From assembly GCF_900106535.1 (NCBI RefSeq), contig NZ_FNOH01000003.1, positions 1-64,000 of the forward strand: a stretch of 64,000 bases of DNA. Direction: 5' to 3'. Positions within the stretch are counted from its first letter, which is position 1; every line of letters starts with the position of its first letter. The notes beneath the pieces were generated by a model, which was not told the DNA's origin, searched no databases, and saw only the letters and a program-made list of their open reading frames with translations. Positions 8,136 to 17,140 of this stretch are shown here, in pieces. The translations under genes and the position numbers were made by a program. The stretch comes from Myxococcus xanthus. GTDB lineage: Bacteria; Myxococcota; Myxococcia; Myxococcales; Myxococcaceae.

Positions 8136-9569
8136 TCAGCTCCGCTCTTCCCCGCCGTCGTCCAGCCCGTACTTGCGCAGCTTGTCATGCAGGGTGGCCC
8201 GGCCAATGCCCAGCCGCCGCGCCGCTTCACTGCGGTTTCCGCCCGCGATGCGCAGCGCGTCCAGGACCAGGCCGCGCTCGTACGCCTCCACGCGCTCCTT
8301 GAGCCCCGCGCCGGGAGCCCCGTCCTGCGGCCCTGGACGGACCGGGTCCGATGACGCCCCCGGGAAACCACTATCCGCTCCTGCCGGCTCGGCGGAAGGC
8401 AACTGACCCAGGTCCAGCCGCCCCTCGCTGGACAGCGCGACCAGGCTCTCCAGCGTGTTCTCCAGTTCGCGCACGTTACCCGGCCACGGCAAGGCACGGA
8501 GCTGCTCGAAGAAGCCGTCGGGGATTTTCAGCGGGCCGGTGTGGAACCGGTCGATGAAGCGGTCCAGGAACACCCGCGCCAGCACGGGGATGTCCTCGGG
8601 GCGCTCGCGCAGCGGCGGCACCCGGAGCTGGACGACGTTGAGCCGGTAGTAGAGGTCCTCGCGGAACGCCCCCTCCAGGGCCAGGCGGCGCAAGTCCCTG
8701 TGGGTGGCGGCGATGATGCGCACGTCCACCGTCACCGGCCGGTCCTCCCCCACCGGGCGCACCTCGCCCTCCTGAAGCACGCGAAGGAGCCGGGCCTGGA
8801 GCGTGGGCGCCAGCTCGCCCACCTCGTCCAACAGCAGCGTGCCGCCATCCGCCTCACGGAAGAGCCCAGGCCGCGCGCGGTGGGCTCCAGTGAAGGCGCC
8901 CCGGGCGTGGCCGAACAGCTCGGCCTCCGCCAGTTCCTCGGTGAGTGCGGCGCAGTTGAAGCGCAGGAAGGGCCGGTTCGCGCGCGGCGAGGCGCGGACG
9001 AGCGCATCCGCCACCCGCTCCTTGCCCGTGCCGCTCTCGCCGGTGATGAGCACCGTCACATCCCGTGAGCCCGCCCGTTGCACGAGCTGCGCGAGCCGGG
9101 CCATGGGCTCCGAGACGAACACCAACGAGCGGGACAGGTTCAGCTCACCTGAAAGCCGTGCGTTCTCCTCGCGGAGCCGTACCGACTCCAGCGCGCGGGA
9201 GACGACCGCCAGCAGCTCATCCACATCGAAGGGCTTGCGGAAGTAGTCGTAGGCCCCCGCCTTCATGGCCTCCACCGCGAAGCGCTCGGAACCATGCGCG
9301 GTGATGACGATGACACGAGGTGACCGGGAGAACAGACTCAGCCGGCGCACCAGTTCCATGCCATCCATCCGAGGCATGCGCAGGTCGGAGATGACCAACT
9401 CGTAGGGCCTGGCCGACAGCTTCTCCAGCGCGTCCTCGCCATCCACGGCTTCATCCACCTCGACGCCGGAGAGGCTCTTGAGCATCTCCCGCAGCGTGAA
9501 GCGAACGCCCGCGTCGTCATCCACCACCAGGACGCGCGTGGTGCCACCCTCCTTGGCCTCATCCCACAT
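8136..9569 (-). CDS. NtrC-type sigma-54-dependent response regulator
   Basis: Transcription activator that drives sigma-54 promoters when phosphorylated. The 477-residue protein has three modules. The receiver (residues 10-125) has VVDDD and the phospho-acceptor D62 in [12 protein letters not shown]. The AAA+ domain (about 145-370) has Walker A GESGTGKE, the sigma-54 contact loop GAFTGA and the Walker B region [14 protein letters not shown]-terminal Fis-type helix-turn-helix follows ([19 protein letters not shown]). All key residues are present. Its ATG lies inside the end of the histidine kinase gene (11-bp overlap), so the two are translationally coupled and almost certainly a cognate pair. 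Targets are not evident. Confidence 0.95.
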   Translation of the reverse strand: MWDEAKEGGTTRVLVVDDDAGVRFTLREMLKSLSGVEVDEAVDGEDALEKLSARPYELVISDLRMPRMDGMELVRRLSLFSRSPRVIVITAHGSERFAVEAMKAGAYDYFRKPFDVDELLAVVSRALESVRLREENARLSGELNLSRSLVFVSEPMARLAQLVQRAGSRDVTVLITGESGTGKERVADALVRASPRANRPFLRFNCAALTEELAEAELFGHARGAFTGAHRARPGLFREADGGTLLLDEVGELAPTLQARLLRVLQEGEVRPVGEDRPVTVDVRIIAATHRDLRRLALEGAFREDLYYRLNVVQLRVPPLRERPEDIPVLARVFLDRFIDRFHTGPLKIPDGFFEQLRALPWPGNVRELENTLESLVALSSEGRLDLGQLPSAEPAGADSGFPGASSDPVRPGPQDGAPGAGLKERVEAYERGLVLDALRIAGGNRSEAARRLGIGRATLHDKLRKYGLDDGGEERS

Positions 9570-10896
9570 TCGCGACTCCGTGCAGTGGCCGCAGGATCTC
9601 CGCTGGCAGCTCTCGCGGAAGCGTCAACGCCGCCTCGCATCCGCCTCCTACCGCATTCGCCAGCGTGACGTCTCCGCCGTGCTGTCGCGCCAGGGCTCGC
9701 GCCACCGTCAGGCCCAACCCGGAGCCCTTGGCCTTGGTCGTCACGCCCGCGTCGAACACACGGGCCTCGAGATCGGAGGCCAGTCCAGGCCCTGAGTCGC
9801 GCACGAAGACGCGGGCCTCGCCCACGGGCAGCGCGCGGACCTCCACGGTGACACGCCCGCCCGTGGGACAGGCCTCGATGGCGTTGTGCAGCAGGTTCAT
9901 CAACACCTGCTTCACCTTGCGCGAGTCACACACCGCCTCCACGCCCTCCGTGCCCTTGCGCTCCAGCCGCACGCCGTGGCCCGCCGCCAGTCCTTCGTGC
10001 AGCACCAGGGCTTCGTCGCACAACGCGCCCAGGTCCACGGGGCTCACCGTCAAAGGCACCAGCGGCCGAGTGAAGTTGAGGAACTCCTCCAGGATGCCCT
10101 GCATCCGCACCACCTCGCCCGACAGCACCTGCAGGCGTTCGGCGGGCTGGGCGCGACCTGCTTCGCGTGCCATGAGCTGGGTGAGGCCCTTCACCGTGGC
10201 CAGCGGGTTCTTCAGCTCGTGGGCAATCTCTCCGGACATGGCCTCCAGGGCGCCCGCATACGAGCGATGCGTGGCCAGCAGTTCGTCGCGGCTGGCGAGC
10301 GCCTCGCTCAGCATGTTGTCGAAGGTCGTCCGGATGGCGCCGCCCGCGGCGCTGCACACGCAGAGCATGATGGCGGTGACGAGGGCGCCCGCGACGAGCA
10401 GGACGGCCGACGGCGCGCCGAGGAACCACAGGGGCAGCCCCTGAACCAGCCCGGAAATCTGGAAGAAGGAGACGGCCATCAGCGTGGACAACTGCGCCAT
10501 CAACAGCCGCGAGCGATCCCGGGGCGTCGCCGCGAGGCTCGACAAGAAGCCCAGGGGCAGCGCGGCGGGCAGCACGGGGCTGGCGATGCCGCCTGTCCCC
10601 ACGATGATGCTCGTCAGGATGATCTGCCCCATCCACAGATTGAGCGGCACGCTGCGCGCGTCAACGCCGTCGCGCTGAAAGCGGCGGAACTCATGGAAGA
10701 AGTAGGTAAAGGCGCCCACCCCCACCACGCTCATGAACACGCATCGCCAGGGCGCGCCGTCGATGACGGCGACACACACGGCGGACAGCAGCAGCAATAG
10801 CGACAGGAACAGGCGGACACGAACGAGCCGGCCGAAGAGGCGCCCGAAGTGCTTGAGCTGGATGTCCTCGAAGTAGCGCTGGGTCCGCGAGTCCAT
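9559..10896 (-). CDS. Membrane sensor histidine kinase, NtrB/HydH-like
   Basis: Senses an unknown signal and phosphorylates the overlapping NtrC-type regulator. The start at 10896 follows GGGAGAGG; a GTG at 10914 is also in frame. The 445-residue protein has an N-terminal region with about six hydrophobic segments (for example LFLSLLLLLSAVCVAVI and GALVTAIMLCVCSAAGG). A HisKA domain follows with the phospho-accepting His in IAHELKNPLATVKGLTQLM. The HATPase domain has the N box LLHNAIEACP, DSGPGL and GSGLGLTVAR. No periplasmic ligand domain of any size is visible, so the membrane bundle itself may sense the signal. Confidence 0.93.
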   Translation of the reverse strand: MDSRTQRYFEDIQLKHFGRLFGRLVRVRLFLSLLLLLSAVCVAVIDGAPWRCVFMSVVGVGAFTYFFHEFRRFQRDGVDARSVPLNLWMGQIILTSIIVGTGGIASPVLPAALPLGFLSSLAATPRDRSRLLMAQLSTLMAVSFFQISGLVQGLPLWFLGAPSAVLLVAGALVTAIMLCVCSAAGGAIRTTFDNMLSEALASRDELLATHRSYAGALEAMSGEIAHELKNPLATVKGLTQLMAREAGRAQPAERLQVLSGEVVRMQGILEEFLNFTRPLVPLTVSPVDLGALCDEALVLHEGLAAGHGVRLERKGTEGVEAVCDSRKVKQVLMNLLHNAIEACPTGGRVTVEVRALPVGEARVFVRDSGPGLASDLEARVFDAGVTTKAKGSGLGLTVARALARQHGGDVTLANAVGGGCEAALTLPRELPAEILRPLHGVANVG

Positions 10897-10924
10897 GGGG
10901 CCTCTCCCGCTCACGCCTCCCCGC

Positions 10925-11128
10925 TCATCGTATGTCAGCCGCGCCCCCCTCGATGACCGTCAACTGGGGCGCCGCCTTTCGCTCCGGGGCGCGGGCCCCG
11001 GACACGCTCTGCCCTCCCGTCGCCGTGCGCTCGGAGGAGGACGTGCGGGGTTGGCTGGCCTGGGACGCAGCGCGGCGCGGCGCGGGCCGCAGTGGCAAGC
11101 CGAAGTACAGGTACATGTCGAGCAACAT
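10925..11128 (-). CDS. Small hypothetical protein ahead of the histidine kinase
   Basis: Possible 67-residue gene directly upstream of the kinase on the same strand, ending 28 bp before it. The start at 11128 is preceded by AAGGGGAAG at about nine bases. The product starts with a short hydrophobic piece (MLLDMYLYFGLPLRP) followed by a basic, Ser/Ala-rich, low-complexity body. No family is recognised. It could be an accessory peptide of the two-component system or a leader ORF; it could also be spurious. Confidence 0.4.
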   Translation of the reverse strand: MLLDMYLYFGLPLRPAPRRAASQASQPRTSSSERTATGGQSVSGARAPERKAAPQLTVIEGGAADIR

Positions 11129-11466
11129 GGATTGACTTCCCCTTGGCGGATGCGTGGACGCTGAAACGCATCCGGCCTGGAGCAATGGTGATGCCACCGG
11201 CTGTCCGGCCGTTCACCGGGGCGCGCCACTTCACGAGGAAGCGGCGAAACGCACCGTGCCATGGGCTCCAGACGCTCTTTCGTGAAAAAGGATGAAGTTG
11301 CGTGAGGCAAGCGCGGAGGTGACGTGCGCGTGAAACCACCCCGCGGGGTCAGGTCACCGCCGGGGTTCCGGCAGGGTGCCGGATTTCCGGCAGGTCCGCC
11401 GCACGGCCCTCCGGCACACGGGCGGCGCCGGGTATCGGCATGGGACTTGCCGGGGCTCGTCCCCGT
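11129..11466. other. Intergenic region with an inverted-heptamer cluster
   Basis: About 340 bp lie between the small ORF and the YdeI-like gene. No gene is convincing. It should contain the promoter for the kinase/regulator unit. The only notable structure is the TCCGGCA heptamer cluster at 11367-11416. A TGGCAC element is present on the minus strand near 11255, but its spacing does not fit a sigma-54 site. Confidence 0.5.
11367..11416. repeat. Cluster of four TCCGGCA heptamers in alternating orientation
   Basis: TCCGGCA occurs at 11367-11373, its exact complement TGCCGGA at 11377-11383, then TCCGGCA again at 11386-11392 and 11410-11416. The middle copy can pair with either neighbour, giving two mutually exclusive seven-bp hairpins. 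The cluster lies just downstream of the YdeI-like gene and could be its transcription terminator, a protein-binding array, or chance in GC-rich DNA. Confidence 0.4.
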
Positions 11467-12078
11467 TCATGCGTGCAGCGATTCGTGCCGGGCCAGCATC
11501 TCGACGAACTGTTCGATTCGCCGAGCCCGCGTCTCCGCCTTCTTCGCGGTGTGGACGCGCCATAGGATGGCGTACCGGTTCGCCGCGTTGAGCGTGGCGA
11601 AGAACGCGGCCGCCTTCGCATTCGCGGCCAGGGCGCGGGCCAGGTCCTCGGGCACGGTGGCCTTGCTCGGGGACTCGTAGGCGGCGTCCCAGCGGCCATC
11701 CTGCCTGGCGAGCGCCACGACCTCCATGCCCGACGGCTTCATTCGGCCTGCGGCGATGAGCGCTTCTACCTTCTCGCAGTTGATCTTGGACCAGACGCTC
11801 TTCGCGCCCCGGGGAGTGAACTTCTGGAGCCACGCGGTGTCATCGAAGGCGTTCTTCTGACCGTCAATCCAGCCCCACTCGAGCGCGACGTCGACCGCTT
11901 CGGCGTAGGTGACGGATTCGATGCCCGAGCCCTTCTTCGCCAGCTTCAACCAGAGGCCGCGCGACGAGGCATGGTTCGCTTCGAGCCAGGACGCCCATTC
12001 CGCGGGCGACGCGAAGGCAATCGTGGGGAGCTCAGCGGTGGGGGCCTTCTTCGCGGCGGCCTTCTTCGTCGGACTCAT
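11467..12078 (-). CDS. YdeI/OmpD-associated-type protein
   Basis: Cytoplasmic protein of the YdeI family, often annotated as bacteriocin-protection or OmpD-associated, with no established biochemical activity. The start at 12078 is chosen because a Lys/Ala-rich N-terminus (MSPTKKAAAKKAP) leads into the family core. The 203-residue product shows FASPAEWASWLEANH, SRGLWLKLAKKGS, ALEWGWIDGQKN and WLQKFTPRGAKSVWSKIN, which are typical of the family. The C-terminal part has LARALAANAKAAAFFATL, another conserved block. It follows the lipoprotein gene at 12125 on the same strand after 46 bp. Confidence 0.85.
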   Translation of the reverse strand: MSPTKKAAAKKAPTAELPTIAFASPAEWASWLEANHASSRGLWLKLAKKGSGIESVTYAEAVDVALEWGWIDGQKNAFDDTAWLQKFTPRGAKSVWSKINCEKVEALIAAGRMKPSGMEVVALARQDGRWDAAYESPSKATVPEDLARALAANAKAAAFFATLNAANRYAILWRVHTAKKAETRARRIEQFVEMLARHESLHA

Positions 12079-12124
12079 GGCGGCGTCAGCGGATAGCACG
12101 GGCCGCCAGCGCCCCGCCAACAAC

Positions 12125-13486
12125 CTACGGAGGACTCTCCGCCGCGGTCTTCGTGTCGCCTCCACCGCCCAGCAGCTTCTCCTTCAATGCGCTCAGGCCC
12201 TTGCTACCGGCGGCCCGAACGCCCTCGAAGGAATCCCCCGCCGCGCGGGCGATGTCGTCCATGGAGCGCTGCGCGAGGCCTTGACGGACCCGGTCCATCC
12301 ACAGGATGGGCGCCAGGACCTGCCCTGCCCGCTCCGGTCCCAGGAGCGTGACGAGGATCTTCTCCGGGCCCCCTGCCCTCGCCACGAGCGCCTGTCCCAG
12401 GATGGCGGCGGCCCGCGCCTGGAGGAAGATGGGGAGCCGTTCGCCGTGCTTGCGCATCGCGTCCGCGCTGGCCTGGAGGTCACGCCGCTCGGTCTCGCCC
12501 AGGTACGGACTCTTCGCCAGGGTGTCGAGGTAGCGCGCGGATTCGTCGTAGCGCTCCCGGCGGAAGTGGATGAAGGCCCAGCCCCACCACGTCAGCTCAT
12601 TCTCGATGCCAAGCTTCTCCAGGGAGCCCAGGCCCCGCTCGAGGTCGTCCTCCGCCGCACGCTCGCGCTTGAGACCCATGCGGTTCCAGGCCCGCAGGAA
12701 GTAGCCCGTGGCGAGCAGCGTCTCGCGAACCTGTGCCGGCGCGGCCTCCCGCATCGCTGGAAAGTCGCTGGCGGGCATCGCCTCGGCTTCGGACAGGAAC
12801 GCATTCAGCTCCTCCTCGGCCGCGTAGTGATAGCCCGCGCCGCAGAAGGCCATTCCCCGGCTGCCGCGAACCGACACGCGAAGCCCTGGCGGCCACGCGG
12901 GCTGAAGCGTGGCGCGCGACAGCTCATAGAGCACCAGGTCGGTCGCGGGGACACGGTTGCCCGAGTCCGCCGCATCCAGCACGAACCATAGCGCGGAGAG
13001 GAACGCGTGCTCCTGGCCCGCGTCGTAGCCCGGCAGCGGAGGCTGCTGGTCCGGCTGAAAGCGGTTCCACAGGAGGGGGAACTCGTCTTCGTCACGCTGC
13101 TCCAGTGTTTTCTTGGCCTTGTAGAACGCGACGCCCAGGTCCAGGTACGCCTTCGCCACACGGAGCGCTTCTTCCTCGGAGGCAGCCTTCGCCGGCAGAT
13201 CCCGCGTGTCCGCCAGCGTCTGCCAGAGCGCGGCGATCTCTGCGGGAGCGTTCGGCTGACCTTCCGCGCGCATCGTCAGCTTGAGCGCCCGGTACGGGAC
13301 CAGCGAGTAGGCGTCGCGAATGCGCGCTTCGATTTCCTCCCGCTCCTGTGCGGCTCGCTCCGCATCGGACTTGCGGCAGCCGCCCAGGACCGTCAGCAGC
13401 ATCACGGCGATGACGCGTCCCAAGAGGCGTGAAGCCGAGCGTGGTGTGGAGACCTGGTTCACCCCGTCCTTCGCGTCCTTGTTCAT
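12125..13486 (-). CDS. Large helical lipoprotein, unknown
   Basis: I do not recognise the family. The 453-residue product has an N-terminal lipoprotein signal ending in VMLLTVLGGC, preceded by a longer than usual polar leader. The mature protein is largely helical and Glu/Arg/Ala-rich. It has TPR-like helix pairs such as LRVAKAYLDLGVAFYKAKK and YDESARYLDTLAKSPYLGE, so a solenoid scaffold in the envelope is plausible. The tail is Gly/Lys-rich. It is divergent from the MFS transporter gene at 13600 with 113 bp between the starts. Confidence 0.65.
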   Translation of the reverse strand: MNKDAKDGVNQVSTPRSASRLLGRVIAVMLLTVLGGCRKSDAERAAQEREEIEARIRDAYSLVPYRALKLTMRAEGQPNAPAEIAALWQTLADTRDLPAKAASEEEALRVAKAYLDLGVAFYKAKKTLEQRDEDEFPLLWNRFQPDQQPPLPGYDAGQEHAFLSALWFVLDAADSGNRVPATDLVLYELSRATLQPAWPPGLRVSVRGSRGMAFCGAGYHYAAEEELNAFLSEAEAMPASDFPAMREAAPAQVRETLLATGYFLRAWNRMGLKRERAAEDDLERGLGSLEKLGIENELTWWGWAFIHFRRERYDESARYLDTLAKSPYLGETERRDLQASADAMRKHGERLPIFLQARAAAILGQALVARAGGPEKILVTLLGPERAGQVLAPILWMDRVRQGLAQRSMDDIARAAGDSFEGVRAAGSKGLSALKEKLLGGGGDTKTAAESPP

Positions 13487-13599
13487 CGGGAAAGGAAGGT
13501 ATCACGGCGACCTTGGCGTACCCATGCCCCTGCCGCCTTGGGAGGCGACACAGTCAGACGGTGGCGCGCGACGGGCCCGTGGATTACAGCGCCGCCAGC

Positions 13600-14868
13600 A
13601 TGACTCATCAGGCTGCGGCTTCCGGGCTCTCCATCTTCCAACATCGAGACTTCCGCTTCTATCTGCTGGCGCGCCTGTGCGCGGTGCTGGCCGTCCAGAT
13701 TGAGTCGGTGGCCATTGGCTGGCAGGTCTACGAGCTCACGGGCAGCGCGCTCGCGCTCGGATACACGGGTCTGGCGCAGTTCCTGCCGTTCCTGTCGCTG
13801 TGTCTGGTGGGCGGTCAGGTGGCGGACCGCGTGGACCGGCGGACCATCCTGGCGGTGTGTCAGACGGTGATGCTGGTCTGCAGCCTGCTGCTGCTCGCCT
13901 TCACCTTGGGCCATATCCGCGACGTGCGATTCGTCTATGGCGTCCTGGTGCTCTTCGGCGCGGCGCGCGCGTTCCATGCCCCGGCGGGCTCCGCGCTCAC
14001 TCCGCATCTGGTGCCGCCCGAGCACCTGACCCGCGCCGTGGCCATCAACTCCACCACGTGGCAGGTGGCCACCATTGGCGGCCCGGCCGTGGGCGGCATC
14101 CTTTATGGCTGGATCGGCGCCGCGGGGGCCTACACGGCCTCCGCCACGTTGTGCGCCCTCTCCGTCATCTGGATTCTCATCCTCAAGGTGCGGACCGGGC
14201 GCGCGTCCGCCGAGCCCCTCTCCCTGTCGACCCTGGTCGCGGGACTCGGATTCGTTCGACGGCAGCGCCTGCTGCTGGGCAGCATCACCCTGGACCTGTT
14301 CGCCGTGCTCTTCGGTGGCGCGGTGGCGCTCCTGCCCATCTATGCGCGGGACATCCTGCACACGGGGCCATGGGGCCTGGGGCTGCTGCGCTGTGCGCCC
14401 GCGTTCGGCGCCGCGGTGGTGGCCGTCTTCCTGGCCATGCGGCCCATGGGCGGCAACACCGGCCGGAAGATGTTCATCGCGGTCGCCATCTTCGGCGCGG
14501 CCACGCTCGTCTTCGGGATGAGCCGCTCGTTGCCCCTGTCGCTGGCGGCGCTGGCGATAGCAGGCGCCGCGGACATGATCAGCGTCGTGGTCCGCCACAC
14601 GCTGGAGCTGATGGCCACCCCGGACGACATGCGCGGCCGCGTGGGCGCGGTGAACATGATGGCCATTGGCGCCTCCAACGAACTGGGCGAGTTCCGAGCG
14701 GGCGGGTTCGCCGAGTACTTGGGCGCCGTACCCGCGGTGGTCGCGGGCGCGGTGGGCACGCTGGCGGTGGTCGCGCTCTGGGCGTGGGCCTTTCCCGAAC
14801 TGCGGCGGGTGGACCGCCTGGAGTCCTTCGCGAGGACGAAGGAGCCTCCAGCGACGCCCGCGAGTTGA
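13600..14868 (+). CDS. MFS exporter of the EntS/MFS_3 type
   Basis: Inner-membrane major facilitator transporter, probably a proton-driven drug or metabolite exporter. The 422-residue length and about 12 hydrophobic segments fit. Family features are GWQVYELTGSALALGYTG, the loop 2-3 signature GGQVADRVDRRTIL, and SALTPHLVPPEHLTRAVAIN, which recur in the subgroup containing the enterobactin exporter. Start at 13600 is the first ATG before FQHRDFRFYLLARL. Substrate cannot be read from the sequence, and no siderophore or antibiotic genes are adjacent. Confidence 0.88.
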   Translation: MTHQAAASGLSIFQHRDFRFYLLARLCAVLAVQIESVAIGWQVYELTGSALALGYTGLAQFLPFLSLCLVGGQVADRVDRRTILAVCQTVMLVCSLLLLAFTLGHIRDVRFVYGVLVLFGAARAFHAPAGSALTPHLVPPEHLTRAVAINSTTWQVATIGGPAVGGILYGWIGAAGAYTASATLCALSVIWILILKVRTGRASAEPLSLSTLVAGLGFVRRQRLLLGSITLDLFAVLFGGAVALLPIYARDILHTGPWGLGLLRCAPAFGAAVVAVFLAMRPMGGNTGRKMFIAVAIFGAATLVFGMSRSLPLSLAALAIAGAADMISVVVRHTLELMATPDDMRGRVGAVNMMAIGASNELGEFRAGGFAEYLGAVPAVVAGAVGTLAVVALWAWAFPELRRVDRLESFARTKEPPATPAS

Positions 14869-14881
14869 TGTCCCGCGATGC

Positions 14882-15076
14882 TCAAGCCTGCGCGCCGTCG
14901 TAGCTGACGCGCAGGCCGCGATGGGTCACGGTGATGAGGGGACGGCCCAGCCAGCCACAATGGCGGCACACGGCGCTGGGACCGGCGGCGGTGACGCGCA
15001 CGGGCAGGTCCGCCGCGCAGACGGGGCACCCCTCGGGAAGCGTGTAGTCACGCGAGGTTGCGTTCACTTCGGTCAT
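14882..15076 (-). CDS. Small zinc-ribbon-like protein
   Basis: A 64-residue protein with two cysteine pairs, CPVC near residue 17 and CRHC near residue 38, 17 residues apart. This is the spacing of a small zinc ribbon. The second half (LITVTHRGLRVSYDG) is beta-rich. It may bind nucleic acid or act as a protein-binding knuckle; function unknown. It converges closely on the MFS gene (13 bp between stops). Codon use matches neighbouring genes and the ATG is clear, although the ribosome binding site is weak. Confidence 0.7.
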   Translation of the reverse strand: MTEVNATSRDYTLPEGCPVCAADLPVRVTAAGPSAVCRHCGWLGRPLITVTHRGLRVSYDGAQA

Positions 15077-15380
15077 GTATTTCAGGTAACGCAGTCGCGC
15101 GTCGCCGCAAGCAGCCGGCCAGGCGTGCTGGCGTGCAGACTGTCCTGGGCACGTCTAGCAGGCCGCTGGCGCCCGCACTCCCTACGCCGTGGGGATTCCC
15201 GTCACCGCGAGGCCGATTCCGTGAGCCACACCCGTGACCAGCGGGCACCGACATGAATGCGGCTTCATGTTCATATCGGAATGGTCAAACATGGCGCCGG
15301 CGCCGGCAATGTCTCCACGAGCCCGCCCCGCGCACTCCGCGGTGGAGGTCCGCCGATGCCCGGAGTAAGGGGGGGCAAGC
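15077..15380. other. Divergent promoter region between the zinc-ribbon gene and the symporter
   Basis: About 300 bp with no convincing gene. It contains a perfect inverted repeat at 15251-15270, listed separately. It should carry the promoters of both flanking genes. Confidence 0.5.
15251..15270. promoter_or_regulatory. Perfect inverted repeat, candidate operator
   Basis: ACATGAA (15251-15257) and TTCATGT (15264-15270) form a perfect 7-bp inverted repeat with a 6-bp spacer. The half-site centres are 13 bp apart, in the range bound by dimeric helix-turn-helix repressors. It lies 110 bp before the symporter start and is relatively AT-rich for this genome. The regulator is unknown. Confidence 0.45.
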
Positions 15381-16379
15381 ATGCCCCTTCGTCTCGTGAA
15401 ACGACTTGCCCGGGACTGGTTCCTGCCGGGGATGTTCGCGGCCGTCATCCTGGCCGCGCTCTTCCCGGAGTTCGGTACGTCGGGCGGACCGATGCACGCG
15501 GACGTCGTCGCCGACGTGGGCATCTTCGCGGTGTTCCTGCTCCACGGCCTGGGCCTGCCCGCGGCTCAGCTCCGCGCGGGCGTGGTGACGTGGCGCGTCC
15601 ACGTGGTGGTCCAGGCCTTCACATTCGTGGTGTTTCCGCTGCTGTGGTGGCTGGGCGACGTGTTGGTGGGCCGCTGGATGCCAGCGGACCTGTCGCTGGG
15701 GCTGCTCTATCTCTGCGCGGTGCCGTCGACCATCTCCTCCTCGGTCGCGATGACAGGCGTCGCCCGAGGCAACGTGCCCGCCGCCATCTTCAACGCCAGC
15801 CTGTCCAGCCTGCTGGGCATCGTGTTGACGCCGCTCATCATCGGCCTGTTCGCCAGCGCCACCGGGCACTCCCTGTCCATGGGCCAGGCCATCCTCAAGC
15901 TATCGGCCCTCCTGCTGCTCCCCCTGGCACTGGGGCAATTGCTGCGCCCGCTGGTGGGCGGCTGGTTCGCCCGCTACCGGCCTTACACGAATGCCTTCGA
16001 CCGGGTGGTGATCCTGGTCCTCGTCTATTCGTCGTTTTGTGACTCGATCGCCTCGGGCCTGTTCTCCGACTACGGCGCGGCGGTGCTCGGCATTGCCTTC
16101 GCGGGCGCGGTGCTCATCCTGGCCATCGTGCTGATGCTGACCACGCGGACGGCTCGGGCGCTGGGTTTCTCCAAGGAGGACGAAATCACGGTGGTCTTCT
16201 GTGGGTCGAAGAAGACACTGGCCTCAGGGGTGCCCATGGCGCGGCTGCTCTTCGGCGCCAATCCCGCACTGGGGCTCATCGTCCTACCGTTGATGTTCTA
16301 TCACCAGGCCCAGCTCCTCGTGTGCTCGCTCCTGGCGGAACGCTACGCGAAGCGCCCGGCGGGACAACCTTCCGCGTAG
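15381..16379 (+). CDS. Bile acid:sodium symporter-like carrier (SBF_like, PF13593 type)
   Basis: Ten-helix membrane carrier of the BASS superfamily, which imports organic anions with sodium. The 332-residue protein has the signatures of the SBF_like branch: IFAVFLLHGLGLP, YLCAVPSTISSSVAMTGVARGN, AAIFNASLSSLLGI and FCGSKKTLASGVPMA. The last two contain the crossover-helix residues that coordinate sodium in this fold. AAGGGGGGG lies just upstream of the ATG. A perfect inverted repeat 110 bp upstream may regulate it. The substrate is unknown. Confidence 0.9.
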   Translation: MPLRLVKRLARDWFLPGMFAAVILAALFPEFGTSGGPMHADVVADVGIFAVFLLHGLGLPAAQLRAGVVTWRVHVVVQAFTFVVFPLLWWLGDVLVGRWMPADLSLGLLYLCAVPSTISSSVAMTGVARGNVPAAIFNASLSSLLGIVLTPLIIGLFASATGHSLSMGQAILKLSALLLLPLALGQLLRPLVGGWFARYRPYTNAFDRVVILVLVYSSFCDSIASGLFSDYGAAVLGIAFAGAVLILAIVLMLTTRTARALGFSKEDEITVVFCGSKKTLASGVPMARLLFGANPALGLIVLPLMFYHQAQLLVCSLLAERYAKRPAGQPSA

Positions 16380-16505
16380 GCCTCGGTGCGCATCCCCGGC
16401 GGACCGGCACTGTGATAGGTGCGCAAACCACGTATGTCAGAGCCGCACAGAACGTCAGGGGCCTGGCTTGACCCAGCCGGTACAGCCCGGGCTGGAATGC
16501 ACTTC

Positions 16506-17060
16506 ATGGCCGAACGACTCGTCTTCCCGCCCATCGTGGAAGGGCTCTTCGTCCGGGGGCTCTCCGGGCGGGTGACGCCTCTGCTCAAGGAGCAGTTGCG
16601 AAGCGAGGGACTGGACCTGGACCGGCCACTCCTCCCCGCCTACTCCCTGGAGGCGTGGATTCGCTGCGTCACGCTGACAGCGAAGGCGCTGCACCCCCAG
16701 GAGCCCGACGAGGTGGCGTGGCGGATGCTCGGCGAGCGGATGATTGACGGTTACCGCGACACGCTGATGGGCCGCGCCCTGCTCGGGGTGATGAAGCTGC
16801 TGGGGCCCTGGCGGATGCTGTCGAAGGCACAGCACGGATTCCGGACGAGCAACAACTACACCGAGGTCCGCATCACGGAGACGGGCCCGACGGAGGCCGA
16901 GGTCTGGCTCAACGAGCCCGGGATGCTGCGCTACTTCAAGCAGGGCGTCATGCTCGCCATGTCCCGGGCCGCCGGTGGCGTGGCCGCGTCGGTGGATGTC
17001 CGCGCCTTCGACGAACACTGCGTCACGTACCGCGTCTCCTGGAAGGACTCGGGCCGCTGA
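16506..17060 (+). CDS. DUF2378 (TIGR02265) family protein, myxobacterial paralogous family
   Basis: Member of a protein family strongly expanded in myxobacteria, without known function. The 184-residue product matches the expected layout: LVFPPIVEGLFVRGLSGRVT at the start, PLLPAYSLEAWIRCVTL, MLGERMIDGYRDT, FRTSNNYTEVRITETGPTEAE and a C-terminal EHCVTYRVSW. The start at 16506 gives MAERLVF, the usual family N-terminus; ATG 16497 is three codons earlier. It is a lineage marker as much as a functional clue. No operon partner is obvious. Confidence 0.85.
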   Translation: MAERLVFPPIVEGLFVRGLSGRVTPLLKEQLRSEGLDLDRPLLPAYSLEAWIRCVTLTAKALHPQEPDEVAWRMLGERMIDGYRDTLMGRALLGVMKLLGPWRMLSKAQHGFRTSNNYTEVRITETGPTEAEVWLNEPGMLRYFKQGVMLAMSRAAGGVAASVDVRAFDEHCVTYRVSWKDSGR

Positions 17061-17140
17061 GGCGGCTTGCCCTGGGAGCCGCCCCTCTGCGACGGTAGTC
17101 CCGCGATGGCGCTCCGGCGCCGTTGGTGAGGGGGGACGAT

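Noticed and set aside
8066-8497. N-terminal extension of the CocE-type hydrolase into the regulator gene
   Set aside because: It overlaps the NtrC-type gene, has no family match and would hide a good signal peptide with a good ribosome binding site at 8065.
11240-11262. TGGCAC element on the minus strand upstream of the histidine kinase as a sigma-54 promoter
   Set aside because: The GG-to-GC spacing is not 10 bases and the -12 element is poor.
15292-15309. GGCGCCGGCGCCGG palindromic run
   Set aside because: Simple GC repeat expected by chance at this base composition; no symmetry with neighbouring elements.
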